Of a DNA stretch of 64,000 nucleotides, positions 26,487-38,088 are shown piece by piece. The notes under the pieces are model-generated. The model was not told the origin of the DNA and did not search any database. It was given only the letters and a program-made list of their open reading frames with translations. The stretch is from assembly GCA_025093555.1 (NCBI GenBank), contig JAIWNF010000002.1:1054001-1118000 (forward strand), in the 5' to 3' direction. The number at the start of each line of letters is the position of its first letter. Position 1 is the first letter of the stretch. Source of the stretch: Circinella umbellata (lineage: Eukaryota; Mucoromycota; Mucoromycetes; Mucorales; Lichtheimiaceae). Made by a program: the position numbers and the translations under genes.

Positions 26487-26822
26487 ATATATTATACACT
26501 TTATACACTTTATACATATATGGTTACTACAATTATAATAACCGATTTTCATTTACTGCCCGGATTTTTATTATTGCATGTTATTTTTATTATTATAAAA
26601 AGGCGGTTATATGTGTTTGTAATTTGTGTGGAAGTAAAATAATACACTTAGCAGAGCTTGCTTTCATATGTGTCAAAAAAAAAGAACTACACTTTGGTTT
26701 TTGGGCTTGGAAAACGAATTTTCATAGTCCGTTTATAATTGTTGCTACTTGCTCTTTGTTCCCTTAATCCTCCAATACTCTTTTCTTTCTTTTTTTTTTT
26801 TCGTTACACATTATACATCAAC
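26487..26822. other. Spacer holding the RPB3 promoter
   Basis: 336 bp between the U2B''-like stop and the RPB3 start. It has a triplicated TTTATACAC-like stretch (26495-26520) and a CT/T-rich run directly before the RPB3 ATG. No ORF. Confidence 0.5.
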
Positions 26823-28456
26823 ATGGATATTGGAGGTTCATATGGTACTTTGGGTGGTCCAAGTATTAGCATTCGAAGTTTAACAAAGGATCATATTGAT
26901 TTCGTTTTAAGTGACACAGATTTAAGGTATTTGTTATTTTATAACTAAAATTGTCATTTTTTTTTAGTTCGCGCAACTCACCGATTACGTTCTTTTTACT
27001 ACTGCACGTCTTGATCCTTTCCAACCAATTAATGAATTCTACTTTTCATTTATTTATGATAGTGTTGCTAATGCTTTACGTCGTGTCATGATTGCCGAAG
27101 TACCAACAGTAGGTGAGTATATTACAAAGTATGTTTTTGTTATTGATAAATAGTTATATCAATTGTTTAACCAGGTTTTGAATCCTTTTTTATTTTATTT
27201 TATTTTAAAAAAAAGCAATTGATATGGTTGAAATCGAAACGAACTCAACAGTACTCGCTGACGAATTTATTGCACATCGACTCGGTATGGTTCCAATTGA
27301 TAGTCGAGACGTCGAAAAATTACGATACACCAGAGTGAGCCACAGCGACAAATTTTAAATTATTATAAAGAGCCTAATATCGCGTACAACAATGTATATA
27401 TACTTACATATGTATATATTAATTTAGGATTGTACATGTTCACAATACTGTCCAGAATGTTCAGTTGAATTGACTATGCATGTAAAATGTACGGATGACC
27501 GAACCAAAACTGTCACTAGTCGAGATTTAATATCATCAAATCCAACATTTGCTCCTGTATTACAAGGTAAAAAAAAATATATCATACATTAAAAAAAAGG
27601 AATCAATTACAGAAGAAATATTTTTATTTATTTATTCTGAAATCTGTAAAATATATATAGACAAAAATGACGCAGGTGTAATGCTTGTCAAACTTCGAAA
27701 AGGTCATGAGTTAAAGCTTAAATGTATTGCTAAAAAGGTAAGTAATTGAAGGAAAATATTGGCTTATATATATCATAAGGGATCATCAATTAAATGTGGT
27801 ATTTTATTTATATAGGGTGTTGCAAAAGAACATGCAAAGTGGAGTCCTGTAAGTGGCGTTGCATTCGAATATGACCCACATAATAAGCTGCGACATACCC
27901 AATATTGGTTTGAAGAAGATGAGAGTGAATGGTAAAGTATCGTAGAGGAATTTTTGTTTATGAGATAGAATCAAGAAGTAGAGTTAGGGGGAAGGGTTAT
28001 TTTGATTTAAAATAGCAATAGCAAGTAATAACGGTAACAAACGACATGCATGTAGGCCACCATCAAAAAATGCACAATATGAACCTGCACCAGCAAAAGA
28101 TGCTCGTATGTATTATCATTAGAAGCTATTTCAGATATCATTATGAGATAAAACTGACAGATTTTTTCTACCAATTAGCATTTGATTATAACGCAAAGCC
28201 TGACAAGTTTTATTTTGAAGCAGAGGTAATACTATTTTTAAAAGGGATTCAATAAGATAAAGGTACAGAGGGAGATTGTTTCTAAATACATTGAAATTAT
28301 ATATATGTATATCAGACTGTTGGATCATTAGCACCAGAAGAAGTAGTTACTATGGCATTGAAGACTTTGGTAGATAAATTAGCATACGTCCAAATGCAAA
28401 TTCAAGAAGAAGTAGAAACAAAGGAACAAGATAATATGAACGCTTGGAACTTTTAG
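26823..28456 (+). CDS. RPB3: RNA polymerase II subunit Rpb3, 9 exons
   Basis: An alpha-like assembly subunit of nuclear RNA polymerase II that pairs with Rpb11. Exons 26823-26926, 27063-27112, 27216-27334, 27428-27566, 27661-27737, 27816-27931, 28056-28105, 28179-28225 and 28316-28456 join in frame to 280 residues. Diagnostic segments are [31 protein letters not shown] (alpha motif; D-L dimerisation domain), [12 protein letters not shown], and the Zn site [11 protein letters not shown]. The C-terminal dimerisation helix contains [14 protein letters not shown]. Length is close to the S. pombe and human proteins. All introns are GT-AG, several under 100 nt. Its stop lies 161 bp from the stop of the convergent ERG26-like gene. 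Confidence 0.96.
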
Positions 28457-28617
28457 ATAAAATAATAAAAAAAGACGTTATGTGTGTTTGTGTGTATATG
28501 AAAGTAATCAAAAAAGAAGAGAAAGAAAAGAAATAATAAAAAAGAAATAATATAATATGGATATTACTACTATTATAAAAATATATGTTTACATATTGTT
28601 AAGAAAACAAAATTAAA

Positions 28618-29845
28618 TTATTTGTTGTTTGCCTTCTTGTATGCCTGTATTTTATATGAGAGTGTATTAAATTAATGAATTTAGTGAAAAGTAGACTATA
28701 TATATGAATAATATACATCTTTAAATATAAAAACTTACGTCAATGCCCAACTTGATGCCCTCTTCCAAGCCGACTTGTGGCTCGTAACCAAGCAATGTCT
28801 TTGCCTTGGTAATGTTGAAATAACGAGAACTCATGGCTTGCTTGATTCTTGATCGAGTCATACCTTCCTTCAATGTGCTCTTATCCCAAATCATAGCCTT
28901 GATATTATAAATACCCTCACTAATATAAGCAATGACCATACTAGCATTGTATGAAAGAATAATCTTCTTTTCATTTGGCATGGGTAAGCCATATTCAGCC
29001 CAAACCTTGGATGCGAAATCCCAAAATGGAACAGGGGTACCATTGGTCAAATTAAAAGCTTGACCAGCAGCAGGAGAAGCTGGATCCACAAGTTTTTCAG
29101 CAGCAAGAACGTGAGCATAAGCAACGTTACCAACATAGGTGAAATCCATCAATGAGCTATTATCGCCAATTTGGAAACGATGTTGTCCCTTTTCACATAC
29201 TTCGATCATGCCAGGCAAAAGCTGTCGGTCTCCAGGACCGAAAATAGCAGAAGGGCGGATTGTGCATGTTCGAATATTCTTTTCACCATTGGCGGCCAAA
29301 ACAACCTTTTCACATTCAATCTATTTGTTTTTGATAGAGAAAGTTATAAGTTTTTTTTTCCATTAATGCTCGATATTTTTTTTATACCTCAGTATATATA
29401 TTACCTTCGACTCAGTATAGACATCAATGGCTTCTGGTGGGTATGGAGTTGATTCGTCTACATTAACCATAGGTTCACCTGTCGAGATGACACTGCCAGA
29501 ACTGGTAACGACCAAAATCTCGACACCACGTTCCTGACAGGCACGAATAATGTTTTTAGTACCATCAACATTGATGGAAAAGTAAAGATCGCGTGGTGGG
29601 TTGGCAGAGTTGACGTGAGGTGGAGAAGCACAATGAATAACGGCAGTAACACCTTCAAGAGCATTATACACGTCCTCAAATTTACGAAGATCACCAGTAT
29701 AATAAGTAACATCTGATTCGGCATCGGCAGGTTTGTTCATGTCAAACACTGAAATAGTAGCACCATCTTTACGTAAACGGATTTGTTCTTGAATATGACG
29801 TCCGAGGAATCCGTTACCACCAATGACTAAATAAGAATGGGGCAT
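28618..29845 (-). CDS. ERG26: Sterol C4-decarboxylase / 3-beta-hydroxysteroid dehydrogenase-like (Erg26 type), 3 exons
   Basis: An NAD(P)-dependent short-chain dehydrogenase that oxidises and decarboxylates 4-alpha-carboxysterols in ergosterol synthesis at the ER. Exons in transcript order are 29405-29845, 28739-29320 and 28618-28644, giving 349 residues. The N-terminus has the Rossmann signature VIGGNGFLGRHI (about 7-18). The catalytic YTESK (Y143, K147) lies exactly at the exon 1/2 junction. IRPSAIFGPGDRQLLPGM and DFTYVGNVAYAHVLA are the conserved 3beta-HSD blocks. The last exon encodes only AYKKANNK and the stop; KKxNxK could resemble an ER-retrieval tail, but this is weak. Yeast Erg26 is the best-known homologue; other 3beta-HSD/decarboxylases are possible. 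Confidence 0.9.
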
Positions 29846-30295
29846 GTTTAATTATTATTATTATTGTTATAGTACAAGGGGAGAGAGGAGAGTAAAACAA
29901 ATGTTGGATATTAAAGTTTTAGATAAAAAGAAAAAAAATCACAATTTGTTGGTTGCACTATAAAAAAAAAGCATATTTTCGGTAACCGCTGCCGATGTGT
30001 AATTTGTGAATGGTTGTTGTCAAGGGGTTCGATGTATATTTAGAATTTTGAGAATCATCAATGTATTGTTCTTATCTTTTAATAAATTGTCAAAGGGTTA
30101 AATGTTTTATAAATCAACCATTTCTCTCTCACAAAAAGAATACACACATTTGGATTGAACACTTCAATAGCATCATAAATCATAATATATCGACACAAAC
30201 ATTGTAAAAGTCAAAACATTAAAACATAAAACAAAGATATACAGTGCGTGGCCGAGGAAAATTTGTATTTTAATGAATAATAAAAAAAAACGAAT
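29846..30295. other. Spacer between ERG26-like start and RPL23 stop
   Basis: 450 bp between two minus-strand genes, holding the ERG26-like promoter. It has an ATT repeat just upstream of the ERG26-like ATG (29851-29868). Nothing further. Confidence 0.5.
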
Positions 30296-31143
30296 TTAGA
30301 CGACGGTACCAGAGGCAGAGGCAATACGGGGCCACAAATCGGCACATTCCTTAGCGACGGGACCAGTGATGGCGGAACCCTTCATTTCACCCTTAGGCTA
30401 TATATATATATATTCATAATATAGTATAAATAAAGCGAATTCAACTTTTAATATATTTCCTAATAATAATAATAATAAAACTTACGTTGACGATGACACC
30501 GGCGTTATCTTCAAAGTAAAGGAAAACACCGTCTCTGCGGCGCCAGGCCTTGCGTTGACGGACAACGACAGCAGCCATGACTATGAAGTAATAAATAATT
30601 CAATTAATTAAATGAATAATTATTATTTTTTATTACTTGTTATTCAACCTAAAATTCATAGCTAATAATAATAATAATAATAATAATATTTACCCTTCTT
30701 TCTCAATTCAGGTTTACCCTTCTTGACGGTGGCGACAACCATGTCACCAGCACCGGCAGCGGGCAAACGGTTCAAACGACCCTTGATGTTACGGACAGCA
30801 ATAACGTACAAGTTCTTGGCGCCAGAGTTATCAGCGCAGTTCATGACGGCGCCAACGGGCAAACCGAGGGTCATGCGGTACTTTGTGCCGGAAATGCTAA
30901 CTGTTAATAATTAAATGAAAAATAATAATAATAATTAATCGAATTGTTTCGTCCTAATTTTCCATCGCTAATATTATTATTTTTTTCGCTGTAATATATA
31001 TATTCGTCACGCGTGTCTTTAATCCATCCATCCATCTATGTATCTAATCGATCCATCCGTTCATGTTGTTTTGGTTGTTGTAATCGTTCGACGACGCGTT
31101 CAGATATATATATTATTTAATCGGGCACCATACCTTTGGGCAT
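30296..31143 (-). CDS. RPL23: 60S ribosomal protein uL14 (L23), 4 exons with a 10-nt first exon
   Basis: A component of the large ribosomal subunit near the factor-binding centre. Exons in transcript order are 31134-31143 (ATG CCC AAA G), 30694-30900, 30486-30580 and 30296-30397. They join to 137 residues, exactly the yeast L23 length. Conserved blocks are [58 protein letters not shown] and [23 protein letters not shown]. The first exon supplies only MPK and one base; the frame [12 protein letters not shown] fits the family. The 5' intron is about 230 nt, typical for ribosomal protein genes with regulatory first introns. AAT repeats lie inside intron 2. Confidence 0.96.
30663..30689. repeat. 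AAT microsatellite in an RPL23 intron
   Basis: About nine TAA/AAT units directly after the donor of RPL23 intron 2 (read on the minus strand as TTA/ATT repeats). Confidence 0.85.
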
Positions 31144-32928
31144 TGTGTCGGTGTGTAGGAAAAGAGGAGGTGTTCTATCTGGCCGAGCAGTATGGTAGTA
31201 TAAACGACTTTCCTCTTCCGCTATCCAAAACCTGAATTTTTCGCGTCTAAACCTCAATTTCCATTGGTCGCTGGGCAAAAAATAAGATTCCTTCAAAGAG
31301 CACCAAAGTTGATTCTCATTATTTACTCTTTTAATTTTTACATCTGAATATGCGATCGTAATTATGGATTTTATTAGGAAAATATACTATCACATCCGAA
31401 AAAAATGAACATTATATAGAACACACTTTAAAAAAGAAAAAAAAAACGCCACATACAGTAGATTTTAATAATATGTATGTGAATGTGAAGTCATATTGTT
31501 TTTAAGTAAAATTCTCAGCACAGTAGTAAGTTGTAAGCAATGTAATTAGCGTTAGAGAAATTATATGAAAGTTATAATCTGTTTTTGTTCTATGGTAGTT
31601 ACGTGAATCTATTATGTACTTATTGAACAGCACCTTGTTATTTTATTACATGTATAACTCATGGTACCTCATTAACAGCCGGTGTGGCATGTACTTGGTA
31701 TGACAAGTAGTTTTTTTCAAAAGAAAAAAAGATCAGAAGGAGAAAATTTAATAGCTTATGCAATACAGAGACGTTTATGAGATTATAAATGAAAATGTTA
31801 CTATTGTTCTAGTGAAGTTTTACTATCGTTATTAATACTACTAATATTTTTCACCGAGTAACAACTACTGCTGTTGAAGCAGGATACTTGACAAAAAAGA
31901 AAGTTTAGAAGCAACTACATCGAGCAAATGAATGGAATAGAAACGTCCACCTCAGAAAAAAAATACACATTTGAACACCCAACGTATTGACATTGTTGAA
32001 GAATTCAGCTGTTAAATACGATAAATTCCGTGCGGATGATTTGAAACAAAAACAATAGAAGAGTTTCAATTGTTATGATTGAATGACACGTTTTATTAGT
32101 TATTCAAAACAATAGAGGATGCTTTTATACAGAAATAGTAGGCACTCGTCGTGAACATTTGTGATAAACATCGACATACAAATAATTCGTAAGACACTTC
32201 AGTCATTACCATAAGTTTATGTGCGACTTTTCTCTTTTCAAACGTACTTTTCTTTGCGGCCATTTCAACCTCTTGACCTTTCGCCTTGTTAACTTCAAAT
32301 ATCTCGCTGAAAAATTCCCTTGCATTGTAGGTCCGCTAATTTGCTCTTTCAAGTCTTCGGGTCGGTTGCCATGCAACAAGACATCACCCAGCAACCACTA
32401 TAAACCTAGGTTCTACTAGAGAAGTTTATAGTGCTAGCTTCTCTGAATTCCCATTCGGTTAATTTTACATTTGATAATTATACTATAATCTATGCTCAGT
32501 TATTCATACTTAGCATATGGTACTCATCAAATATTGTTAAAAATCGGGTGAGTATCAAAATGAATGCAAGTAATAATTCATTGTATTGGGCTTATAGTAA
32601 GAATATATATATATATATATATAGTTACAAAGAAAAGTAACATAGGGGGTAAGTAACCCTTGACATATTTTTATTAATTCGAATGAAAAAAAATTACTGA
32701 GAGATTTTGTAACACAAAGAAACTTTCAAGCAAAACGTCACGCGCCTATACATTGTAATATTCTCGGTTTTATACTCATATAAAATAGAAACTTGATACT
32801 CCCTTCCTTTTTTTCTTCCACATTTTACATATAGCTGTTTTGATTGCTTACATCACCTAAAAAAAAAAAGAAAGAAACGAGCACAAAGAAAAAAAATTAT
32901 ATAATATATTTTTACAGTTTCAAGAATA
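31144..32928. other. Head-to-head region between RPL23 and DCP1
   Basis: 1.8 kb holding both promoters. The RPL23-proximal part is GC-richer and includes CCATCCATCCATC-type repeats and ACGACGCGTTC within the first intron and 5' region. Further right is a TA microsatellite (about 32602-32623). Short ORFs at 32206-32419 on both strands overlap each other and look like chance. A CT-rich stretch precedes the DCP1 ATG. Confidence 0.4.
32602..32623. repeat. TA microsatellite
   Basis: About ten uninterrupted AT units in the DCP1 upstream region. Confidence 0.85.
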
Positions 32929-34882
32929 ATGGATTTTGTAAAGCGTCAGACACTTAATCTGACAGTTCTTGAACGTCATGACCCTTCCATTGTTGATATT
33001 TGTGATCAGTCACCACATGCCGTCGTATACAAATTTATAAGAGACAAGAACAGTTGGGTTCGTACACATATATGCACAAGTTTCTCTTTTTTATTATATA
33101 TATAAAACTCGATACTTTCTTTTTTGGGGTTTCTGGTGAAAACGCACAAAAAATCACAATGTTTATTTTTTATATTTGTTGTTTCGTCCAATCGATCAAA
33201 ACTTCCTGTACGTAATTATGTTTAGGACAAGATGGGAGTAGAAGGTGTATTATTTTTAGTAAAAAGGTTCGTTCATTTCTTTAAAATGTTCAATATAACA
33301 CGATCCCTGTAAAAAAAGATTTATATAAACACACAACTTGTAGAAAAACAGCACCGACCTATGCTTTATATATATTGAATCGGCTTAGTATGGACAATTT
33401 TTGTCTTTATCTAAGTGATATCCGAGATCTTAGTCTGGCTGATGAATTTTTGATATGTCAAACAAGTGAAGGTTAGATTACTATTGTTATCTCCATCACT
33501 ATAACCAAGACTTTCTCATTTCTAAATGAATTTTCCTTTATATAATAGGTCAAGCATGTGGTTTATGGCTATTTGAGGAAAAAGACAGACAGCGTTTTTT
33601 GGATCGTATATTAGAGTAAGAATATACGAGGAAATATTATGACTATAATGAGTCTGTATGTTTGTTGAAAAAATCGTAGTATTTAATGGACTTCTTTAAT
33701 AATAGGCTACGGAAACTTATGGAATTGAATTCAACCTCAACACAACAAATGCCACTACCTACTGCTACTGCACCATCAAATGCTGGACAAGTAAATATTT
33801 TACAATTATTCGAAAAAGCGTCACTTAGTCCACAGCAAAAGCAGCCAGTTTCTCAAAAACAACAACAACAATCGAATAATCACGCTACTGATTTGTTAAG
33901 TATGCTTCAATCTGGGCAAAAAGGACCTGAACAACAACAACAACAACCACATCCTCATCAATTACCGCATCCACCACCACCACCATCTGTACCATCATCC
34001 GCTGCTGCATTTTTCAATGGCTATAATGGATTTCCTGGATCAGAAATATTTCCTGATAATAATGGGGTTCCAACAAGAATGCCTCAACCACCACCCCCTC
34101 CTCCACCATTACCTCAGATGTTTAATCAGTCACAATCTTCACCAATGCAATATCCATCTCATTCATTACCACATCAACCACCCTCTGTTGGACCAGCTGC
34201 TGCTGCAGTTATTGGTGGCAATGGTGAATTAAATAAAGCTTATTATCCAGCATTTCCACCTCCGCCTTCTCATCCAGCTGCAACCGCCTCGCCTCAAAAA
34301 GCTGCTTCATTATTACAAGCACTTCAAGGAGGAGGTCCTGCACAACCACTCCAACAACAATCACCGCTACCACCTCCAGGTATTCGGCAATCACCACGAT
34401 TGCCTGATCATCAACGATCTTGGCCTTCACCAAGCGGTATGTATCCATCTCCACGACTTGGTGCAAATGCCGGTCCTAATGTACCTCATCCACCAGTACC
34501 ACAACAGTCACAGTCATTAATGCCTCAGCAGACTCTGGATATCATACAACCAGAAGTAGACCGACGTTTTGGTAACGAAGGTCGACCTCCACTTTCTAAG
34601 CCAGAATTTATACAACAATTTCTTAATATGGTTCAGGTAATAATTAAAATACTATTGTTGCAAAAGAAAATCAAGACAATTATATCCAAAATTTGGAGAA
34701 AACTAAATCATTATTACTGCAATTTTTTATAGAGCGATTCATCGTTTTTAGATACATTATATGATCGATACCGCGGCACTCAAGGACAATCACAACAACA
34801 GCAGCAACAGTTATCGGAAGCATCAACATCTTCATTTGTAAATCAAAATAGAGCAATGCCTCCGTATCATCATCAAATGTGA
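32929..34882 (+). CDS. DCP1: mRNA-decapping activator Dcp1, 6 exons
   Basis: EVH1-domain partner of the Dcp2 decapping nuclease in cytosolic P-bodies. Exons 32929-33057, 33226-33266, 33344-33471, 33549-33615, 33706-34636 and 34733-34882 give 481 residues. The EVH1 fold (about 1-125) reads LNLTVLERHDPSI, VVYKFIRDKNSW, GVEGVLFLVKR, YILNRLSMDNF, CGLWLFEEKDRQRFLDRILE. A long P/Q-rich disordered region follows, with polyQ, polyP and a possible short LLSML motif. The C-terminal block SKPEFIQQFLNMVQ|SDSSFLDTLYDRY resembles the Dcp1 trimerisation helix of animals, which yeast lacks. The first two donors are GTTCGT. An ATG at 33686 in the same frame lies in intron 4 and is not the start. Confidence 0.93.
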
Positions 34883-35058
34883 ATTGAAAGAAAATAGGAT
34901 TTTTAATCTATAATAAAATATATAAAGAGCATGTTTTTGGTTTCTTTTTCACATGATTTACATCAAGTTCTACATCAAACAAGTTTTATAAAAGTCACGC
35001 GTATGTGTGTAGTAAAGATGGAAGGGGAAAGGGAATGATAAAAAATTGTGTATCAATA

Positions 35059-35092
<34 letters not shown>

Positions 35093-35224
35093 ATGTTTTA
35101 TGAATAAGTGTTATATACGTATGGCAGAGGCGGTTTGAAAAATAAAAATATAAACGGAAGGAAAGAGGGGAAAAAGACTAATAGTAAAAAGAGCAAATTA
35201 AATAAGTATTTTTTTTCTTTTGAA
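34883..35224. other. Convergent spacer between DCP1 and the glycosyltransferase-like gene
   Basis: 342 bp of 3' UTR sequence containing a compound TA/TG microsatellite at about 35059-35094. No ORF. Confidence 0.5.
35059..35094. repeat. Compound (AT)n(GT)n microsatellite
   Basis: About nine AT units pass directly into eight GT units in the convergent 3' spacer after DCP1. Confidence 0.9.
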
Positions 35225-36931
35225 CTATAATGCTTCTAGGGGTATTGACGCTGCTGCTTCTTCAGTGACTTGATCCAAAGGTGACCGATTGCTTTGATTC
35301 CATTCAATCACGAATTGTTCCAGAGTTTGTGCCGCAATTTGACCGCCATTATGTGCCACAAGACGTTCAGGTTCATCACAACGACCAGATAATTTGGATG
35401 CCTTTTCAATAGCTTCACCCCAATAACCATCTTCAAAATCTTGTCGTGTCAATTCTACAGCACTCCCTTGATCATGCATCAATTTGAGTAAACCATACTC
35501 TTCTATGAATTGCGGACGAGGAACATACACGAAAGGTGTTCCATGACCAATACATTCACTGCAGGTACCATAACCCAACTTTCCTAAAACCACATCGGCT
35601 GCGTTTGTAAGATCGGGCACGTAGGCGTCCCGCGATGCGCGATAGAAGTTACGAGGTAATGTTACACCATCTGGAGCACAACAGACAATACATATCCATC
35701 CATTAGGTAATGGATCTACCCAACCACCTTTACCTAAAGCTTGACCACCAAATGACAATAATAGTATCTTGTGTGTGTCATAAACGTCTTTGGGGATACC
35801 AAGTCCTTGTAATACCTTTTCACGTTCCGTATGATATTTACGAAAGACCAAGGGGACATCAATAATCCGTCGTTCAAATCGTTTTTTGTTGTTATTGTGA
35901 CTGGATCGTACATTGGATTGACTTGTACAAGGTAAGTTCATTTTTCCATTTACAACACCCTTTTTCTTTTTTTCGGGTGGGAAAGTACCAGTGATCGGTG
36001 TTACAGGAACAAGGTTTTCCGTATCATCGAATGATGGGATACGGATTGCTCCTGGTAGCCGGATTAATAAGTCGGCATGACGATAATCTTCTATTGTGGT
36101 TTCTACCATTTGACGTATCTCTTGGTCTAATTCATCACCTTCACAGAGACCATTGTAAACTTCATCAAATGTAAAGTTACTTGCAATGGCAGCTGGAATG
36201 CCTGCTTGTGCTGCAGCTGCACTATTTATACATTATTATAATTATTATTATTATGTCACAAAGTTTATGATAGTTTTTAACCCTTTTGTTTTATCTTCTA
36301 TTATGCATAATTCTTACTGCAATCCCTCTTATCTCAGCTATTTCTACACATTTAATTTTACTAATACAAACTAATCAACAATATATGCTATTATTGACAA
36401 CATAAACTTACCAAGGTAAGAATGGTGCATCACAAATAACACAATCAGCACCAATTTCCTCTAACCATTTCACTTCAGACCTCAATGTTTCAGGTCGCCG
36501 TTCAAGAAACAGTTTAAGATTCGTAATGGTTTGGTCACGATCGACAGTGTAAGCAAGCGGTTGAACAACTCCTGCATCAATATCAGCTTGTCGATAGATC
36601 GCACCGACCTGAATTACACCTTGAAAGATGAAGTCAGAAGCATTTGAAATAACAAATACTTTATGTTGAGCTGGTAATTTCAAAATGTCAAAAATTAATT
36701 GGTTAGCTCGAGTGGCATGGCCCCAACCTATAGAGACAACAAAAAAAAAGTTAGATGATCTCTTTTTCGTTCCTGATTGATAAAGAAAAGTGGTAAAAAA
36801 AACCACCATATTAGAATTTTTGTCTCTTTTTTTTTACCATGTCCAGAAACATATACACAAAATACAAGCGATTTAGAGCTTGCACCTGAATTAGTTGTAT
36901 CAACAGTAAGTCGTGCCATGGAGGTGTGCAT
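35225..36931 (-). CDS. GT-B glycosyltransferase-like protein related to the N-terminal domain of plant L-arabinokinase, 3 exons
   Basis: Exons in transcript order are 36838-36931, 36412-36727 and 35225-36221, giving 468 residues (464 if the second Met, 36919, is used). The N-terminus has FCVYVSGHG|WGHATRANQLI, the glycine/histidine loop of this family. HKVFVISNASDFIF, ADCVICDAPFLPC..AGIPAAIASNFTF and ADLLIRLPGAIRIP follow. The second Rossmann half has DVPLVFRKYHTERE, LLSFGGQALG, GWICIVCCAP, and the donor-site block DVVLGKLGYGTCSECIGHGTPFVYVPR. This pattern matches the N-terminal half of ARA1-type arabinokinases (Glyco_trans_1_3). The GHMP kinase half is absent: the stop comes about 40 residues after the GT fold. 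A charged insert with EKKKK lies in the middle. The substrate is unknown. Confidence 0.82.
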
Positions 36932-37317
36932 TAAGTTAGGTTTTTCAAAGAGAAAAAGAAAGGAGAAGGAAATAAAGCAGCTGTGGTTTTTTTTCTTCCG
37001 ACCTATTGTAAGTTACACTAAAATTCAAACCAGGATTCATTTAGCATAAGCAGTAGTCGCTCTATTAACAAGTTTATTTCTAGTGCATAAATGATAGTAA
37101 TTATATACATAAATAAATATTACTATTTTTTTTTTCAGATCTTTTCTTCACACCCGGTACATAAATACACTTTATAACTGTATTATATTATTTCTTCACT
37201 CATCTTAATGCCTAAAATTATAAATTTAGCCTCTCTGGTATTGAAAGTTTTTCTGTGATAAATTCTAGTACTGTGCAACATATGAGTCTGTTTGTAGTCT
37301 GCTATATTCATATCGCA

Positions 37318-37455
37318 TCACACATACGATACTTGGCATAGTGTTTCGCCGTTCTCAATGGTTCTGAACCTGGTAAAATGATAAGCGATATGGGTTTCAG
37401 CATCATAAATGTTGTCAAACGATTCGGTCTTGGCGTCGCACACAATGTTTATCAT
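37318..37455 (-). pseudogene. Coding-like 45-codon fragment of unknown family
   Basis: A minus-strand ORF starting MINIVCDAKTESFDNIYD and ending GETLCQVSYV before TGA. Its amino-acid mix and codon use look coding, unlike the Ile/Phe/Tyr-rich chance ORFs nearby. It is too short for a domain and has no visible splice partner. It may be the last exon of a decayed gene, or a small gene. It sits 150 bp from the hairpin whose arms also read as coding-like sequence. Confidence 0.3.
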
Positions 37456-37610
37456 TTATTGTCGTGGTGAATCCACAGGATTTCAAGCATTTTTAATATT
37501 TTGTGTTTTAACATGTTCAAGCTGATCCGGGGTGAATTTTTATGAAAGCAATGACTTTAGAAATGAGGTGTGGATATTTGTCTATGTTGTCATCACCACC
37601 GGTCTCTATC

Positions 37611-37748
37611 CTTAGAGCCGCTGAAATTTCGCGACAAGCTTCATCCCGGCTAATATTTACCCGGTAATTTCGCAACATATTAATGAAATCATATAATATC
37701 ACTATAGGCCGGGATGAAGCTTGTCGCGAAATTTCAGCGGCTCCTAAG
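37611..37748. repeat. Inverted repeat (35-bp perfect arms, about 57-bp loop)
   Basis: Left arm 37616-37650 (AGCCGCTGAAATTTCGCGAC...) is the exact reverse complement of the right arm 37708-37742. Pairing extends to 37611 and 37748 with a one-base bulge. The loop is AT-rich, 57 nt. On the minus strand the left arm reads in frame as SRDEACREISAA. The right arm is GC-richer than its surroundings. It is either a small MITE-like foldback or an inverted duplication of a gene fragment. Confidence 0.8.
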
Positions 37749-38088
37749 TTTAATCTATTTTGGCACTAGCAGCTGGTATATATAAATATATATGTCCATT
37801 ATAATCTGTACAGTTTGTTTAAATCTTTTACTTTTTTTTGACATAAATTTTTGTAGAAAGACAAGTTATAAAGTTAAGGTAAATATTAAAAAAAATGAGT
37901 GTGGTGAGAAAGGAAAATGTAGATTATTCGATATACAGCAAGGTAAAGGAGTTGGCGGTAGAAAATAAAAGAGCAATAAAAACAAAAGACGAAAGAAAAG
38001 AAAAAGAAAGTCTAAAAGAAGAAGTAGTAGCAATAGTAGAAAGAAAAGAAACGTGATGATGATGTATGCGTCCTTACAATATAGTTAC

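Larger units (their letters stand above)
36932..38088. other. Intergenic region with hairpin element and coding-like fragment
   Basis: 1.16 kb between the glycosyltransferase-like start and the PHO81 stop. It holds a strong inverted repeat (37611-37748) and a 45-codon minus-strand ORF (37318-37455), both listed separately. The rest is AT-rich, with an A/G-rich stretch before the PHO81 stop. Confidence 0.5.

Noticed and set aside
33686..33705. ATG that would start a separate P/Q-rich protein
   Set aside because: It lies in DCP1 intron 4; the downstream sequence is DCP1 exon 5, joined in frame from the EVH1 exons.
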